Shown here: piece after piece, positions 19,104-28,461 of the stretch
How positions within the stretch are numbered: the first letter of the stretch is position 1
Layout of the letters: each line of letters begins with the position of its first letter
Assembly (NCBI RefSeq): GCF_028649535.1
Contig: NZ_JAQSJE010000001.1
Coordinates: 288,734 to 352,733, forward strand
Source of the DNA: Mannheimia cairinae
GTDB lineage: Bacteria > Pseudomonadota > Gammaproteobacteria > Enterobacterales > Pasteurellaceae
DNA: 64,000 bases
Reading direction: 5' to 3'
The notes under the pieces: generated by a model
Database searches by the model: none
The model's input: the letters and a program-made list of their open reading frames with translations, nothing else
Told to the model about the DNA's origin: nothing
Program-made: the position numbers and the translations under genes

Positions 19104-20057
19104 ATGGAAATTGTCCTTCGTTTGTTACTTCGCCGCTTATTGGCATTGCCCGTAATGATTTTGGGTGTAACAGCATTAGTTTTTGTTATTTTACAATTTA
19201 TGCCGGGTGACCCTGCCGATGTGGCATTAGGCGAATTTGCCAGTGCAGATGCAAAAGAAGCTTGGCGTGAAGCTCGTGGATTAAATGATCCGCTTGTGGT
19301 GCAATATGTACGCTTTATTGGTAACTTATTGCAATTTGATTTAGGCGTAACCACTCCGCCTGAACAACCTATTTCATCAATGATTGCAGAGTTTTTCCCA
19401 CTCACATTACAACTTACTTTTATTGGGGTTTTATTAGCTGCTATCATTTCATTTACCTTTGGGGTTCTTGCTGCATTACATCGTGATCGCCTATTAGATC
19501 AGATTATCCGATTATTCTCTGTGGCTGCGGTTGCAACACCTTCTTTCTGGCTCGGTATCTTATTAATTCAATACTTCTCTTTAGAATTAGATTGGTTACC
19601 ATCAGGTGGCTTCATTCCATTTAGTGAAAGTCCAAGTGGTTATTTCCAATCAATGGTTTTACCTTCCCTTGCATTAGCTATTCCAGTTTGTGCTTCTTTA
19701 ATTCGTGTCGTTCGTACTGCGATGGTTGAAGAAATGGATAAAGACTACGTTCGTACCGCAATCGGCAATGGGGTGCCATATTCAACGGTTATCCGCCACA
19801 ATGTATTACGCAATGCCTTAATCACACCCGTTACTGTGCTTGGTTTACGTGTTGGCTACTTACTTGGTGGTGCCGTAGTTATCGAACAAATTTTTGATTT
19901 ACCAGGTATGGGGAAATTAATTTTCAACGGCATTATGAATAACGACTTGAATTTGGTTCAAGGTGTTGTTTTAACAATCGCATTAACTTTCGTATTAGTG
20001 AACATTATCGTTGATATTCTCTATCTTTTAATTAACCCTAAAATTCGGAGTCTATAA
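19104..20057 (+). CDS. Peptide-type ABC transporter permease, DppB-like
   Basis: A 317-aa inner-membrane permease with about six helices, of the DppB/OppB/NikB family. The N-terminal RRLLALPVMILGVTALVF and QFMPGDPADVALG are characteristic, as is the EAA-like loop DYVRTAIGNGVPYSTVIRHNVLRNALIT. CGGAG precedes the ATG. Its stop codon overlaps the start of the fused permease-ATPase gene by one base (position 20057), so the two are translationally coupled. Confidence 0.9.
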   Translation: MEIVLRLLLRRLLALPVMILGVTALVFVILQFMPGDPADVALGEFASADAKEAWREARGLNDPLVVQYVRFIGNLLQFDLGVTTPPEQPISSMIAEFFPLTLQLTFIGVLLAAIISFTFGVLAALHRDRLLDQIIRLFSVAAVATPSFWLGILLIQYFSLELDWLPSGGFIPFSESPSGYFQSMVLPSLALAIPVCASLIRVVRTAMVEEMDKDYVRTAIGNGVPYSTVIRHNVLRNALITPVTVLGLRVGYLLGGAVVIEQIFDLPGMGKLIFNGIMNNDLNLVQGVVLTIALTFVLVNIIVDILYLLINPKIRSL

Positions 20058-22027
20058 TGTTTCGTAAAGGACTAGCAGACAGACTTGCTTCAGGCGGTGC
20101 AAGATTTAATGCATTATCAACAAGCTCCAAAATCGCCTTAATCTTTCTTGTATTCGTGGCATTAGTTGCAATATTTGCACCTTTAGTTGCGACCTACGAC
20201 CCACTCACGACACTTCGCCCTGTGCAGGCTCCAAGTAATGAATATTTATTCGGTACAGATCGCTTAGGACGTGATGTTTTCTCTCGAATTGTTTATGGGG
20301 CAAGAACCTCACTCTTTATCGGTTTAGGTGCTGTAGGTTGTGCGATTGTATTCGGTAGTATCTTAGGGGCAACTGCTGCAACCGCAGAAAAATTCGGTAA
20401 CGAAGTGATTATGCGTTGTATGGATATTTTAATGGCATTCCCAGGTATTGCTCTTGCTGCCGTATTAATTGCAACATTTGGTAACTCGGCTGTTGTTATT
20501 ATCATCACGATTGCGATTGTTTATACTCCGCAGCTTGCCCGTGTTGTACGTGCAAACGTCGTTTCACAGTGGGAAGAAGATTATGTGCGTGCAGAGCGTG
20601 TTATCGGTGGTAGCCGTACTTATATTCTATTAAAACACGTTGTACGCAATACTGCTGCTCCAGTGTTAGTATTTGCAACTGTAATGGTGGCAGATGCGAT
20701 TATTCTTGAAGCTTCTCTATCATTCTTAGGTGCTGGTGTACAACCTCCACATCCATCTTGGGGTAACATCTTATCTGAAGGTCGTAATCTTGTATTAAGT
20801 GGTTTCTGGTGGGCAACAACCTTTGCTGGTTTATGTGTATTACTGACTGTATTAGCGTTAAATATCTTATCTGAAGGTTTAACTGATGCGTTAGCGAACC
20901 CTAAAGTAAAACGTAGCCCGACAGCAGCCAAAAATGATGTATCAAAACCACTTTCAACTGATGTTCAAGAAGCAATGGCAGAAACCCTTGCATTAAAACG
21001 TTACTTGCTTAAATTAAATGAGAAAGAAACAACTCGTACAGACCGTATGCAGTTAAATCCTAATGCAAAACCGATTTTACAAGTAAAAAATCTCTCTATT
21101 CGCTTCCCGAATCGTTATGGTGAAACTCCATTAGTAGATAATATCAGCTTTACCGTGCACGAAGGCGAAACAATGGGCTTAGTAGGTGAATCTGGTTGTG
21201 GTAAATCTATTACAGCATTCTCAATTATGGGCTTATTGCCAAAAACGGCTAAAATTACAGGAGAAATTCTATTTACTGACCGTTCTGGCAAACAGCATAA
21301 TCTATTAGATGCAAAAACAGATCTAAATGCCTTACGTGGCCACGAAATCTCAATGATTTATCAAGATGCGTTAAGTGCTTTAAACCCATCAATGCGAATT
21401 AAAGACCAAATGGCTCAGCTAATTAGCCGTGGTGGTAAACAATCTGCAGAAACATTATTACAATGGGTGCAATTAGATCCTGAAAAAACCTTAAATCGTT
21501 ACCCACATGAATTATCAGGCGGTCAACGTCAGCGTGTATTAATTGCAATGGCACTTGCTCGTGAACCAAAACTTTTAATTGCTGATGAACCAACAACCGC
21601 ATTAGACGTAACAGTACAAGCTGAAGTCATTAAATTACTCAACGAGCTACGTGAAAAATTAGGCTTTGCAATGGTCTTCGTAAGCCACGATTTAGCCCTA
21701 GTTGCACAAATGGCACACCACATTACCGTAATGTATGCAGGTCAAGTTGTTGAAGCGGCACCAACAACACCGTTGCTTTCTAATCCAACTCACGAATATA
21801 CACGTGGTTTATTAGGTTCGGTGCTTTCAACGGAATTACGAGCAAAACGCTTATATCAAATTCCGGGGAGTGTTCCTTCACCATTTGATTTTGCGAAAGG
21901 CGACCGTTTTGCAAGCCGTTCATTACGACCTGATGCAAACCCAGAGCAACGCTTGAAACTGGTACCAACAGGCGATCATCCACAACACTTCTGGGCATCG
22001 CACTTAGAAGATAAAAAAGAAGCATAG
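20057..22027 (+). CDS. Fused ABC permease (DppC-like) and ATPase (DppD-like)
   Basis: One 656-aa reading frame joins two subunits that are usually separate. Residues 1 to about 295 are a DppC-like permease (ATYDPL near the N-terminus; EAA loop DYVRAERVIGGSRTYILLKHVVRN). A linker to about 335 leads to a DppD-like ATPase with Walker A GESGCGKS (377-384), signature LSGGQRQR (486-493) and Walker B ADEP (509-512). The C-terminal oligopeptide-type extension is present. The frame is continuous with no stop, so this is a true fusion. The partner ATPase follows after 12 bases, so the complex would need DppB-like, fused and DppF-like chains. Confidence 0.9.
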   Translation: MFRKGLADRLASGGARFNALSTSSKIALIFLVFVALVAIFAPLVATYDPLTTLRPVQAPSNEYLFGTDRLGRDVFSRIVYGARTSLFIGLGAVGCAIVFGSILGATAATAEKFGNEVIMRCMDILMAFPGIALAAVLIATFGNSAVVIIITIAIVYTPQLARVVRANVVSQWEEDYVRAERVIGGSRTYILLKHVVRNTAAPVLVFATVMVADAIILEASLSFLGAGVQPPHPSWGNILSEGRNLVLSGFWWATTFAGLCVLLTVLALNILSEGLTDALANPKVKRSPTAAKNDVSKPLSTDVQEAMAETLALKRYLLKLNEKETTRTDRMQLNPNAKPILQVKNLSIRFPNRYGETPLVDNISFTVHEGETMGLVGESGCGKSITAFSIMGLLPKTAKITGEILFTDRSGKQHNLLDAKTDLNALRGHEISMIYQDALSALNPSMRIKDQMAQLISRGGKQSAETLLQWVQLDPEKTLNRYPHELSGGQRQRVLIAMALAREPKLLIADEPTTALDVTVQAEVIKLLNELREKLGFAMVFVSHDLALVAQMAHHITVMYAGQVVEAAPTTPLLSNPTHEYTRGLLGSVLSTELRAKRLYQIPGSVPSPFDFAKGDRFASRSLRPDANPEQRLKLVPTGDHPQHFWASHLEDKKEA

Positions 22028-22039
22028 GAGGGCAGCATT

Positions 22040-22849
22040 ATGAGCAGTATTAAAGTGTTAAAAGAGCAGCCAATTATTGAGCTATCAAATATTGTTGTTC
22101 AATTTGCTTCTCGTGATGGTACATTATTTAACCCGAAAAAATTCACAGCGGTTAATGATGTTAGTCTTGCAATTCACGCAGGTGAAACCGTCGGTTTAGT
22201 AGGGCAATCTGGTTGTGGTAAATCAACCCTAGCCAGTGTGATGATCGGTTTACAAAAACCAACCTCAGGCACCGTTAAATTTAACGGTTTAGAGATGAAA
22301 TACGGTAGTTCTGAAGCCCGTAAACAGTTTGGACGCCAAGTTTCGGTGATTTTCCAAGACCCTGCAACCGCACTTAACCCTCGTATGCGTGTGTTAGATA
22401 TTTTAAAAGATCCGATGGATATTCATAATATTCTACAACCGCACGAGCGTGAAAAAAGAGTGTATGACCTTCTCTCTCGTGTAGGCTTACCACGCTCTGC
22501 GGCACTGGTTGAGCCAACCCGTTTATCAGGTGGTCAAAAACAACGTGTAGCGATTGCTCGTGCATTGGCATTAAATCCAAAACTGATTGTGGCTGATGAA
22601 CCGACTTCCGCCCTTGACGTTTCGGTTCGAGCACAGGTACTTAACCTACTTGCCGATTTGAAAAAAGAGTTAAATCTGGCGATGGTATTCATCTCACACG
22701 ATTTACAAACTGTTCATCAAGTTTCAGATAGAATTGTGGTGATGAATGGCGGAAAAATTGTGGAAATGGGTAGTGCGGCTGATGTATTTGAACATCCGAA
22801 AGAGCAATACACTCGCACCTTAATTGAAGCAGCTCCATCGTTATTATAA
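22040..22849 (+). CDS. Peptide-type ABC transporter ATP-binding protein, DppF-like
   Basis: A 269-aa second ATPase of the peptide importer. It has Walker A GQSGCGKST, signature LSGGQKQR and Walker B IVADEPTSALD, and the family's H-loop SHDL. It carries a strong Shine-Dalgarno (GGAGGG) in the short gap after the fused gene. It is the last gene of the transporter unit, and a clear uptake-signal terminator follows. Confidence 0.92.
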   Translation: MSSIKVLKEQPIIELSNIVVQFASRDGTLFNPKKFTAVNDVSLAIHAGETVGLVGQSGCGKSTLASVMIGLQKPTSGTVKFNGLEMKYGSSEARKQFGRQVSVIFQDPATALNPRMRVLDILKDPMDIHNILQPHEREKRVYDLLSRVGLPRSAALVEPTRLSGGQKQRVAIARALALNPKLIVADEPTSALDVSVRAQVLNLLADLKKELNLAMVFISHDLQTVHQVSDRIVVMNGGKIVEMGSAADVFEHPKEQYTRTLIEAAPSLL

Positions 22850-22866
22850 TTGTGCAATCATTCTGC

Positions 22867-22906
22867 AAGCGGTAAAATTTCTGGTAAATTTTACCGCTTG
22901 TTTTTT
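22867..22906 (+). terminator. Uptake-signal terminator of the peptide transporter operon
   Basis: AAGCGGTAAAATTT (22867-22880) pairs perfectly with AAATTTTACCGCTT (22886-22899) around CTGGT, followed by TTTTTT. The 14-bp stem with a T tract is a textbook terminator built from two opposed uptake signals. Confidence 0.88.
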
Positions 22907-22915
22907 AATACTACT

Positions 22916-24511
22916 ATGATCAAGATCTCTCAAACTATAGATGCCGATTTACTTATTGTCGGTGCTGGCATTGCAGGGCTTTCTGCCGCCGTTGAAGCTA
23001 AAAACCAAGGGTTAAATCCATTCCTTATCACAAAATCTACTATCGGTTCCGGGGCAAGTTATTTTCCGCTTAAAGCCACACTCGGCATTCAAGTAACGGG
23101 CGATAAAACAGATCACTCTCATTTTAGAGAAGATATTGAAAATATCGGCAAAGGTAAAATTAACCCTCGTGTGGTTCAGGCCTATATCGAAGATTCCCCC
23201 AAAGCGATTGAATTATTAAACCAAATTGGCTTTAAACCTTGGAAACGAAACGATAATCGCCCAGCCTGTTTTGCCAAATATCCTCGCCCGATTTATCTGA
23301 TTAAAGATTGGCGAGAATCGGCAATTCGTGCTAAAAACATTTTAACAGAACAAGCTATTCCCCATTATGGGGATGCGACCCTTTTACATATCGTAGTAGA
23401 AAACAACCAAGTGCAAGGTGCGGTGTTTTCGCTTAATCAAACGAATGGTACAAGCGGTCAAATTTCCTATATTTTTTGCAAAACCAATCATATTATTTTA
23501 GCCGCAGGTGGCATTGCTGGGCTTTATAAAGATAATCTCTACCCTTCTGATGTTATCGGCTCTCTCCACGCCGTTGCCGAACAAGCTGGGGCAACTTTGG
23601 TTAATTTAGCCTTTATCCAGTTTATTCCGGCTTTTGTTGAACCGAAATATAAGGTGCTGTTTGGCGAACATACCTTGAAATATGTAACGGAAATTACCGA
23701 CTCACAAGGTAATAATCTTTTTCCTCACTTAACTCAAACACAGTTTAATGCAATGATGCTAGAACGTAGCCACTATGCTCCCTTTAGCCTAGATTTTAAA
23801 TGTGTTGAATTTGATTTAGTGATGATGAAACATTTTCTTGAAAACCCAACGGAAAAAGGGATCTATCTTCGCTATAGCCCTGCTCTTTATAAAGATAATG
23901 AAGAGTTTTATCGGGTATATTTAGATTGGCTGAAAAGAGAAATTGGCATTAATTTACTCAAAGACAAAATTGCCATCAAACCTTTTGCCCATAGTTGTAA
24001 TGGCGGTATTCAAATTGATGAATGGGGCGAAAGTTCTGTCAAAGGCTTATTTGCCGTCGGCGAAATTGCCCACTGTATTGAAGGGGCGAACCGTTTAGGC
24101 GGAAATTCGGTTGGTGGTGGTTTAGTGTTTGCTAAACGCGCAGTAACACAAATTGAATCCCGACTAAGCAATAATTTGCAAAAAAATAGCGAAATTTCAC
24201 CGCTTACAATGGCAGAAGAAGCCTTAAATCGGCTTGCTAATCCAAATGCAGATCTTAATCTTTCTGCAAGTGAGGTGCTTTCAACCATTCGTGAAAAAAT
24301 GGCGTTATATGCCAATGTTTACCGCACCAAAGCAAATCTCAATCATTTATTAAATGCATTAAAAGACTTAGAACAGCGTTTTGATCCGATTTATCACGCT
24401 CAATATCAAGGCATTGAAATTTATAATGCTCTAAAAACCGCTCAATTACTTATAAAGCATATGCTTAATGAGAAGAGTTTAGGGGCACACTACTTAGTTG
24501 ATGAAAATTAG
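22916..24511 (+). CDS. FAD-dependent oxidoreductase of the fumarate reductase/L-aspartate oxidase family
   Basis: A 531-aa flavoprotein. The dinucleotide-binding GAGIAG lies at residues 16-21. Later motifs resemble FrdA and NadB: HSCNGGIQID, then GLFAVGEIAHCIEGANRLGGNSVGGGLVF. The typical GExFQFHP-like stretch reads NLAFIQFIPAF here, so the substrate may differ from fumarate or aspartate. The gene is alone (no nadA or frdB beside it). The frame is open from 22850, but that start is inside the preceding terminator, so the ATG at 22916 is chosen. It has no visible Shine-Dalgarno sequence. Confidence 0.75.
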   Translation: MIKISQTIDADLLIVGAGIAGLSAAVEAKNQGLNPFLITKSTIGSGASYFPLKATLGIQVTGDKTDHSHFREDIENIGKGKINPRVVQAYIEDSPKAIELLNQIGFKPWKRNDNRPACFAKYPRPIYLIKDWRESAIRAKNILTEQAIPHYGDATLLHIVVENNQVQGAVFSLNQTNGTSGQISYIFCKTNHIILAAGGIAGLYKDNLYPSDVIGSLHAVAEQAGATLVNLAFIQFIPAFVEPKYKVLFGEHTLKYVTEITDSQGNNLFPHLTQTQFNAMMLERSHYAPFSLDFKCVEFDLVMMKHFLENPTEKGIYLRYSPALYKDNEEFYRVYLDWLKREIGINLLKDKIAIKPFAHSCNGGIQIDEWGESSVKGLFAVGEIAHCIEGANRLGGNSVGGGLVFAKRAVTQIESRLSNNLQKNSEISPLTMAEEALNRLANPNADLNLSASEVLSTIREKMALYANVYRTKANLNHLLNALKDLEQRFDPIYHAQYQGIEIYNALKTAQLLIKHMLNEKSLGAHYLVDEN

Positions 24512-24557
24512 TCTATAATGCCACTCTTTAAGAACAATAAAATATTTAGGAGTATGA

Positions 24558-25940
24558 ATGAATAACTACCTGCTTAAGCTCAAACCGCGTACGGCGGTCT
24601 TACTGTCTATAATGACGATTTTTATTTTAGGCGGTACGATGATCAAATTAGGTTGGGTTCCGCAAATTTCCATCCTATTAGTGATTATTACCTTATTGCT
24701 TTTTGGATTAGCCAATAAAATTCCGTTTAAATCTATGCAAGAAGGAATGGCAAAAGGTTTAATGTCGGGTATTGGTGCTATTTATTTATTCTTTTTTATT
24801 GGCTTATTAGTTTCTGCGTTAATGATGTCGGGGGCTATTCCAACCTTAATGTATTACGGCTTGAGCCTTATCTCTCCTGAATTTTTCTATATTTCTGCCT
24901 TCGCATTAAGCTCTGTTGTAGGTGTGGCACTTGGTAGTAGTTTAACCACCACTGCAACGCTTGGGGTAGCTTTCATCGGTATGGCAGGTGCTTTTGGTGC
25001 TAACCCTGCAATCGTGGCTGGTGCGGTTGTTTCTGGTGCATTTTTTGGCGATAAAACCTCTCCACTTTCAGATACGACAACTATTGCGGCATCCGTTGTT
25101 GGCATTGATATGTTTGCACATATTCGTAATATGATGTATACCACAATCCCTGCGTGGATTATTACAACTGCTTTATTATGGTTTTTTACCGAACCAGCTG
25201 ATGCACAAGACTTTGCAAATATCGAAACCTTAAAAACGAATTTACAAGCAACAGGTTTAGTACACGGTTACGCTCTACTGCCATTTGTTACCTTAATTTT
25301 AATGGCGATGAAACGAGTAAATTCAATTTATATTATTGTGACTACCGTTGCATTATCCCTCATTATTACCTATACCCACAGTTCTCCTAGTCTTGAGCAA
25401 CTTGGTAATTACTTCTTTACCGGCTATAAACCTGCTGAAAATCTTAATTTAGGCGATGTTGCTTCATTAGTTTCTCGTGGTGGTATTAACAGTATGTTCT
25501 TTACTATCACTATTGTTGTGCTTGCATTAAGTTTAGGGGGACTATTACAAGCTCTTGGCGTATTACCAGCACTATTAAGCGGTATTAGTGGCTTTTTAAC
25601 CAGTACAGGACGAGTAACACTTACCGTTGCAAGTACTGCGGTAGGTATAAATGTATTAATTGGGGAACAATATTTAAGTTTATTATTATCAGGTAATACC
25701 TTCCGCTCTACTTATGAACGTTTAGGCTTAGCACCTAAAAATCTTGCTCGTACTTTAGAAGATGCAGGAACAGTTATCAACCCGTTAGTTCCTTGGAGTG
25801 TCTGTGGTGTATTTATTAGTAGCGTATTAAATATTCCTGTTTTAGATTATCTACCTTACGCATTTTTCTGCTATACCTGTTTAATCCTAACCTTAATCTT
25901 TGGCTTTACAGGTATCACGATTAGTAAGAAAGCAAATTAA
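24558..25940 (+). CDS. nhaC: Na+/H+ antiporter, NhaC family
   Basis: A 460-aa integral membrane protein with about 11-12 hydrophobic segments. The pattern GAFFGDKTSPLSDTTTIAASVVGIDMFAHIRNMMY is characteristic of NhaC-type antiporters, which swap cytoplasmic Na+ for protons (some relatives exchange malate or arginine/ornithine). AGGAG precedes the ATG at 24558. A TATAAT at 24514-24519 may be its -10 box. A good terminator follows. The substrate is inferred only from family. Confidence 0.82.
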   Translation: MNNYLLKLKPRTAVLLSIMTIFILGGTMIKLGWVPQISILLVIITLLLFGLANKIPFKSMQEGMAKGLMSGIGAIYLFFFIGLLVSALMMSGAIPTLMYYGLSLISPEFFYISAFALSSVVGVALGSSLTTTATLGVAFIGMAGAFGANPAIVAGAVVSGAFFGDKTSPLSDTTTIAASVVGIDMFAHIRNMMYTTIPAWIITTALLWFFTEPADAQDFANIETLKTNLQATGLVHGYALLPFVTLILMAMKRVNSIYIIVTTVALSLIITYTHSSPSLEQLGNYFFTGYKPAENLNLGDVASLVSRGGINSMFFTITIVVLALSLGGLLQALGVLPALLSGISGFLTSTGRVTLTVASTAVGINVLIGEQYLSLLLSGNTFRSTYERLGLAPKNLARTLEDAGTVINPLVPWSVCGVFISSVLNIPVLDYLPYAFFCYTCLILTLIFGFTGITISKKAN

Positions 25941-25945
25941 ACAAA

Positions 25946-25975
25946 AAATGCCTACAATAAAATGTAGGCATTTTG
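25946..25975. terminator. Bidirectional terminator between nhaC and the DASS transporter
   Basis: AAAATGCCTACA and TGTAGGCATTTT form a 12-bp stem with an ATAAA-type loop (about 25947-25975). A and T runs on both sides suit the two convergent genes. Confidence 0.85.
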
Positions 25976-25994
25976 CTAACTAATAAGAATAAAA

Positions 25995-27386
25995 TTATAG
26001 CCAGAATAAATATCCAACTGTTGCAATAACAAAAACAGAAATGATATTAAGCCAGAAACCTACTCTTACCATATCACTTTGCTTAATTTGGCCTGTTCCA
26101 AATACAATCGCATTTGGTGGTGTTGCAACTGGCAACATAAAGGCACAAGATGCACCTAAACCAATAATTAATGCAAGCCCTAATGATGGCATATTTAACG
26201 CTTCTGCGATTGAAATAAAAATAGGAACGAGCAATGCTGCACTTGCTGTGTTTGAAGTAACTTCCGTTAAGAAAATAATAAATGCCGCCACAATTAAACC
26301 GATTAGATAAAAATGACCACCTTCAATCAGTGCAACTACCCCATCAGCCATAATTTTACTTGCTCCAGTTTGCCCAAGCACAGAGCTTAACGTTAAGCCA
26401 CCACCAAACAAGAATAAAACACCCCATTCTGTTCCATCTTGAATTTGTTGCCAATTAGCCACACGAGTAATACAAATTAAAGCTGCAGCAATTAAAGCAA
26501 GAATGGTATCAAAGCTTGCTATTTTGCCATCAATACCAAGCAAGCCAGAAATAAATGGATTTAGTTTATCTCCAAAAATCCAGCCTAAAGCAATAAAGAC
26601 AAATATAGACAACGTAATAATACGAGGACGATTTAATTCAATTTTTTCAAATGACTGTTCAAATTTAACTGAAAAATCTGGTTTAAAGACTACATATAAA
26701 ATCGCAATCATTAATGGAAGAAGAATAAGCATCACTGGCACGCCATATTTCATCCAATCTGCAAATGTTAAATATAATTGAGACACTACAATCGCATTTG
26801 GAGGGCTACCAACTGCCGTTCCCATACCACCAATACTTGCACTATAAGCAATCCCTAATAACATAAATACATAGGTATTATGATTTTGCTTCGGATCTAA
26901 CTTACTTAAAATCCCCATTGCTAGCGGTAACATCATTGCAGCCGTTGCTGTATTACTCATCCACATAGATAAAAATGCCGTTACAGCAAATAAATAAATA
27001 GAAGCAATAGAAAGTTTACCACGGGCTAATGTCATAATTTTATTCGCAATAAGACGATCTAACTGCTGAATATGTAATGCTGTGGCTAATGCAAAGCCCC
27101 CAAAAAATAAGAAAATAGTAGGATCAGCAAAGGAAGCTAATGCAGCTTTAGATTTAACTAACCCTAATGCTACAGCCAAAATAGGAATAAGCAATGCGGT
27201 TACAGTAACGTGTAGAGCCTCAGTTAGCCATAGCACTGCAATAAAGGCAAGCAGTGCTAGCCCTTTATTCGCCTCTGGCGTAAAAGGTAGCACATTTAAT
27301 AAAACAATAAATAAAATAGCATCCGCAATAAAAATTAAAGTATTGCGTCTGTTTTTATTTGGTTCAACTAATGGTGTGTTTTCCAT
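25995..27386 (-). CDS. Divalent anion:Na+ symporter (DASS/SLC13 family)
   Basis: A 463-aa membrane protein with about 12 helices. It has the two family repeats ending in SNTATAAMMLPLAMGI and TSNTASAALLVPIFISIA, the Ser-Asn-Thr motifs that bind Na+ and dicarboxylate in VcINDY and its relatives. It probably imports C4-dicarboxylates or citrate; sulfate is possible. The frame is open to 27449, but the ATG at 27386 follows GTGAGG at proper spacing and gives the usual soluble N-terminus. Genes on either side are not obviously connected. Confidence 0.82.
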   Translation of the reverse strand: MENTPLVEPNKNRRNTLIFIADAILFIVLLNVLPFTPEANKGLALLAFIAVLWLTEALHVTVTALLIPILAVALGLVKSKAALASFADPTIFLFFGGFALATALHIQQLDRLIANKIMTLARGKLSIASIYLFAVTAFLSMWMSNTATAAMMLPLAMGILSKLDPKQNHNTYVFMLLGIAYSASIGGMGTAVGSPPNAIVVSQLYLTFADWMKYGVPVMLILLPLMIAILYVVFKPDFSVKFEQSFEKIELNRPRIITLSIFVFIALGWIFGDKLNPFISGLLGIDGKIASFDTILALIAAALICITRVANWQQIQDGTEWGVLFLFGGGLTLSSVLGQTGASKIMADGVVALIEGGHFYLIGLIVAAFIIFLTEVTSNTASAALLVPIFISIAEALNMPSLGLALIIGLGASCAFMLPVATPPNAIVFGTGQIKQSDMVRVGFWLNIISVFVIATVGYLFWL

Positions 27387-27543
27387 AAAAACCTCACAAC
27401 ATATATAACATAGATTTACTATATATAAAAAATTTATATACGGAAACATAATTGTTATAAAAATGTGAGGCTCTTCAAAAATTCAGCACTATAAAATACT
27501 TTAATTTTAACTTTTTATAATATTTTGCAAAAAGAAGTTAAAA

Positions 27544-28446
27544 TTAGTCCGCTTGTAACGCGATATATTCTAGTTCTATACCTAATAATCGGCTAACTAG
27601 TGCTTGTGTCATCGCTTTACTGCTTAAAGAGCCTTTCGCTTCAGCCAGAATAACTCTACTAACTGGAGTGCCAGCTAAACCTAAAAACAGTCGGTAATTT
27701 AACGCACTTTGCAACGGTAAGAAGGTCGGGTTAAAGGCTGCATTTTCAGCATATTTACCGCAAATGATGCGTTCACCAACTTGCAACGCAATACCACTAA
27801 ATGCTTTACTATAAGGAGCATAAGAACGGCTAGCTGCCATAATGGCTGCTTGTTCTAGTTTATCGCCTTTTACGTCAAAAATTTGCACCTCTTCATCAAA
27901 TAATACTTTTTCAATTCCCAAGTTTTTCGGACCAAAGCTATCAGGCAAGTAGCTATGCAACAAATTGTTTTGACTATGCGGTAAATGCACTTTCAAACTT
28001 GACGCACTATTTAATTCATTCATAAATTGGCGACAATGCCCACAAGGGGTGTGATTAACTACCACGTCTGTAATTAAGGTTTCACCTGCAAGCCAAGCGT
28101 GTGAAATCGCACTTTGTTCAGCGTGAACCGATTGCTGCATACATTCATCTGAAAATTCTTGGTTTGCACCAAAATAGAAATCGCCTTGTTTGCCAATCGC
28201 TACCGCTCCAACATTAAATGCCGAAATTGGTGTCACCGCATAACAAGCTGCAACCGAAATACAACGAAGGGCTAACTCTATCGGCGAAAGATAAAATTTT
28301 TGACAAAACGTTTGAACAACCTCTGCTGAGAGTTGCCCGTGAAAATGCTGCTTCACAATTTGGTCAATAACCGCTTGGGTAACCTCATCATTTTTTTCTG
28401 CTAACACATTTTCAAAACGAGCTAAAATTTCTGTTTGAAATGACAT
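27544..28446 (-). CDS. cdd: Cytidine deaminase
   Basis: Cdd converts cytidine and deoxycytidine to uridine forms in pyrimidine salvage. The 300-aa protein is the two-domain homodimeric type seen in E. coli (294 aa). The zinc ligands H108, C135 and C138 and the catalytic E110 lie in HAEQSA and PCGHCRQ, with the same spacing as in E. coli. A TTG four codons upstream extends the frame, but the ATG at 28446 has GGAGG five bases away. It is the last gene of a folB-DMT-cdd unit. Confidence 0.95.
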   Translation of the reverse strand: MSFQTEILARFENVLAEKNDEVTQAVIDQIVKQHFHGQLSAEVVQTFCQKFYLSPIELALRCISVAACYAVTPISAFNVGAVAIGKQGDFYFGANQEFSDECMQQSVHAEQSAISHAWLAGETLITDVVVNHTPCGHCRQFMNELNSASSLKVHLPHSQNNLLHSYLPDSFGPKNLGIEKVLFDEEVQIFDVKGDKLEQAAIMAASRSYAPYSKAFSGIALQVGERIICGKYAENAAFNPTFLPLQSALNYRLFLGLAGTPVSRVILAEAKGSLSSKAMTQALVSRLLGIELEYIALQAD

Positions 28447-28461
28447 AAATACCTCCAATTA

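Noticed and set aside
22850-22915. Upstream extension of the FAD oxidoreductase
   Set aside because: The added codons are the uptake-signal terminator sequence, not protein-like.
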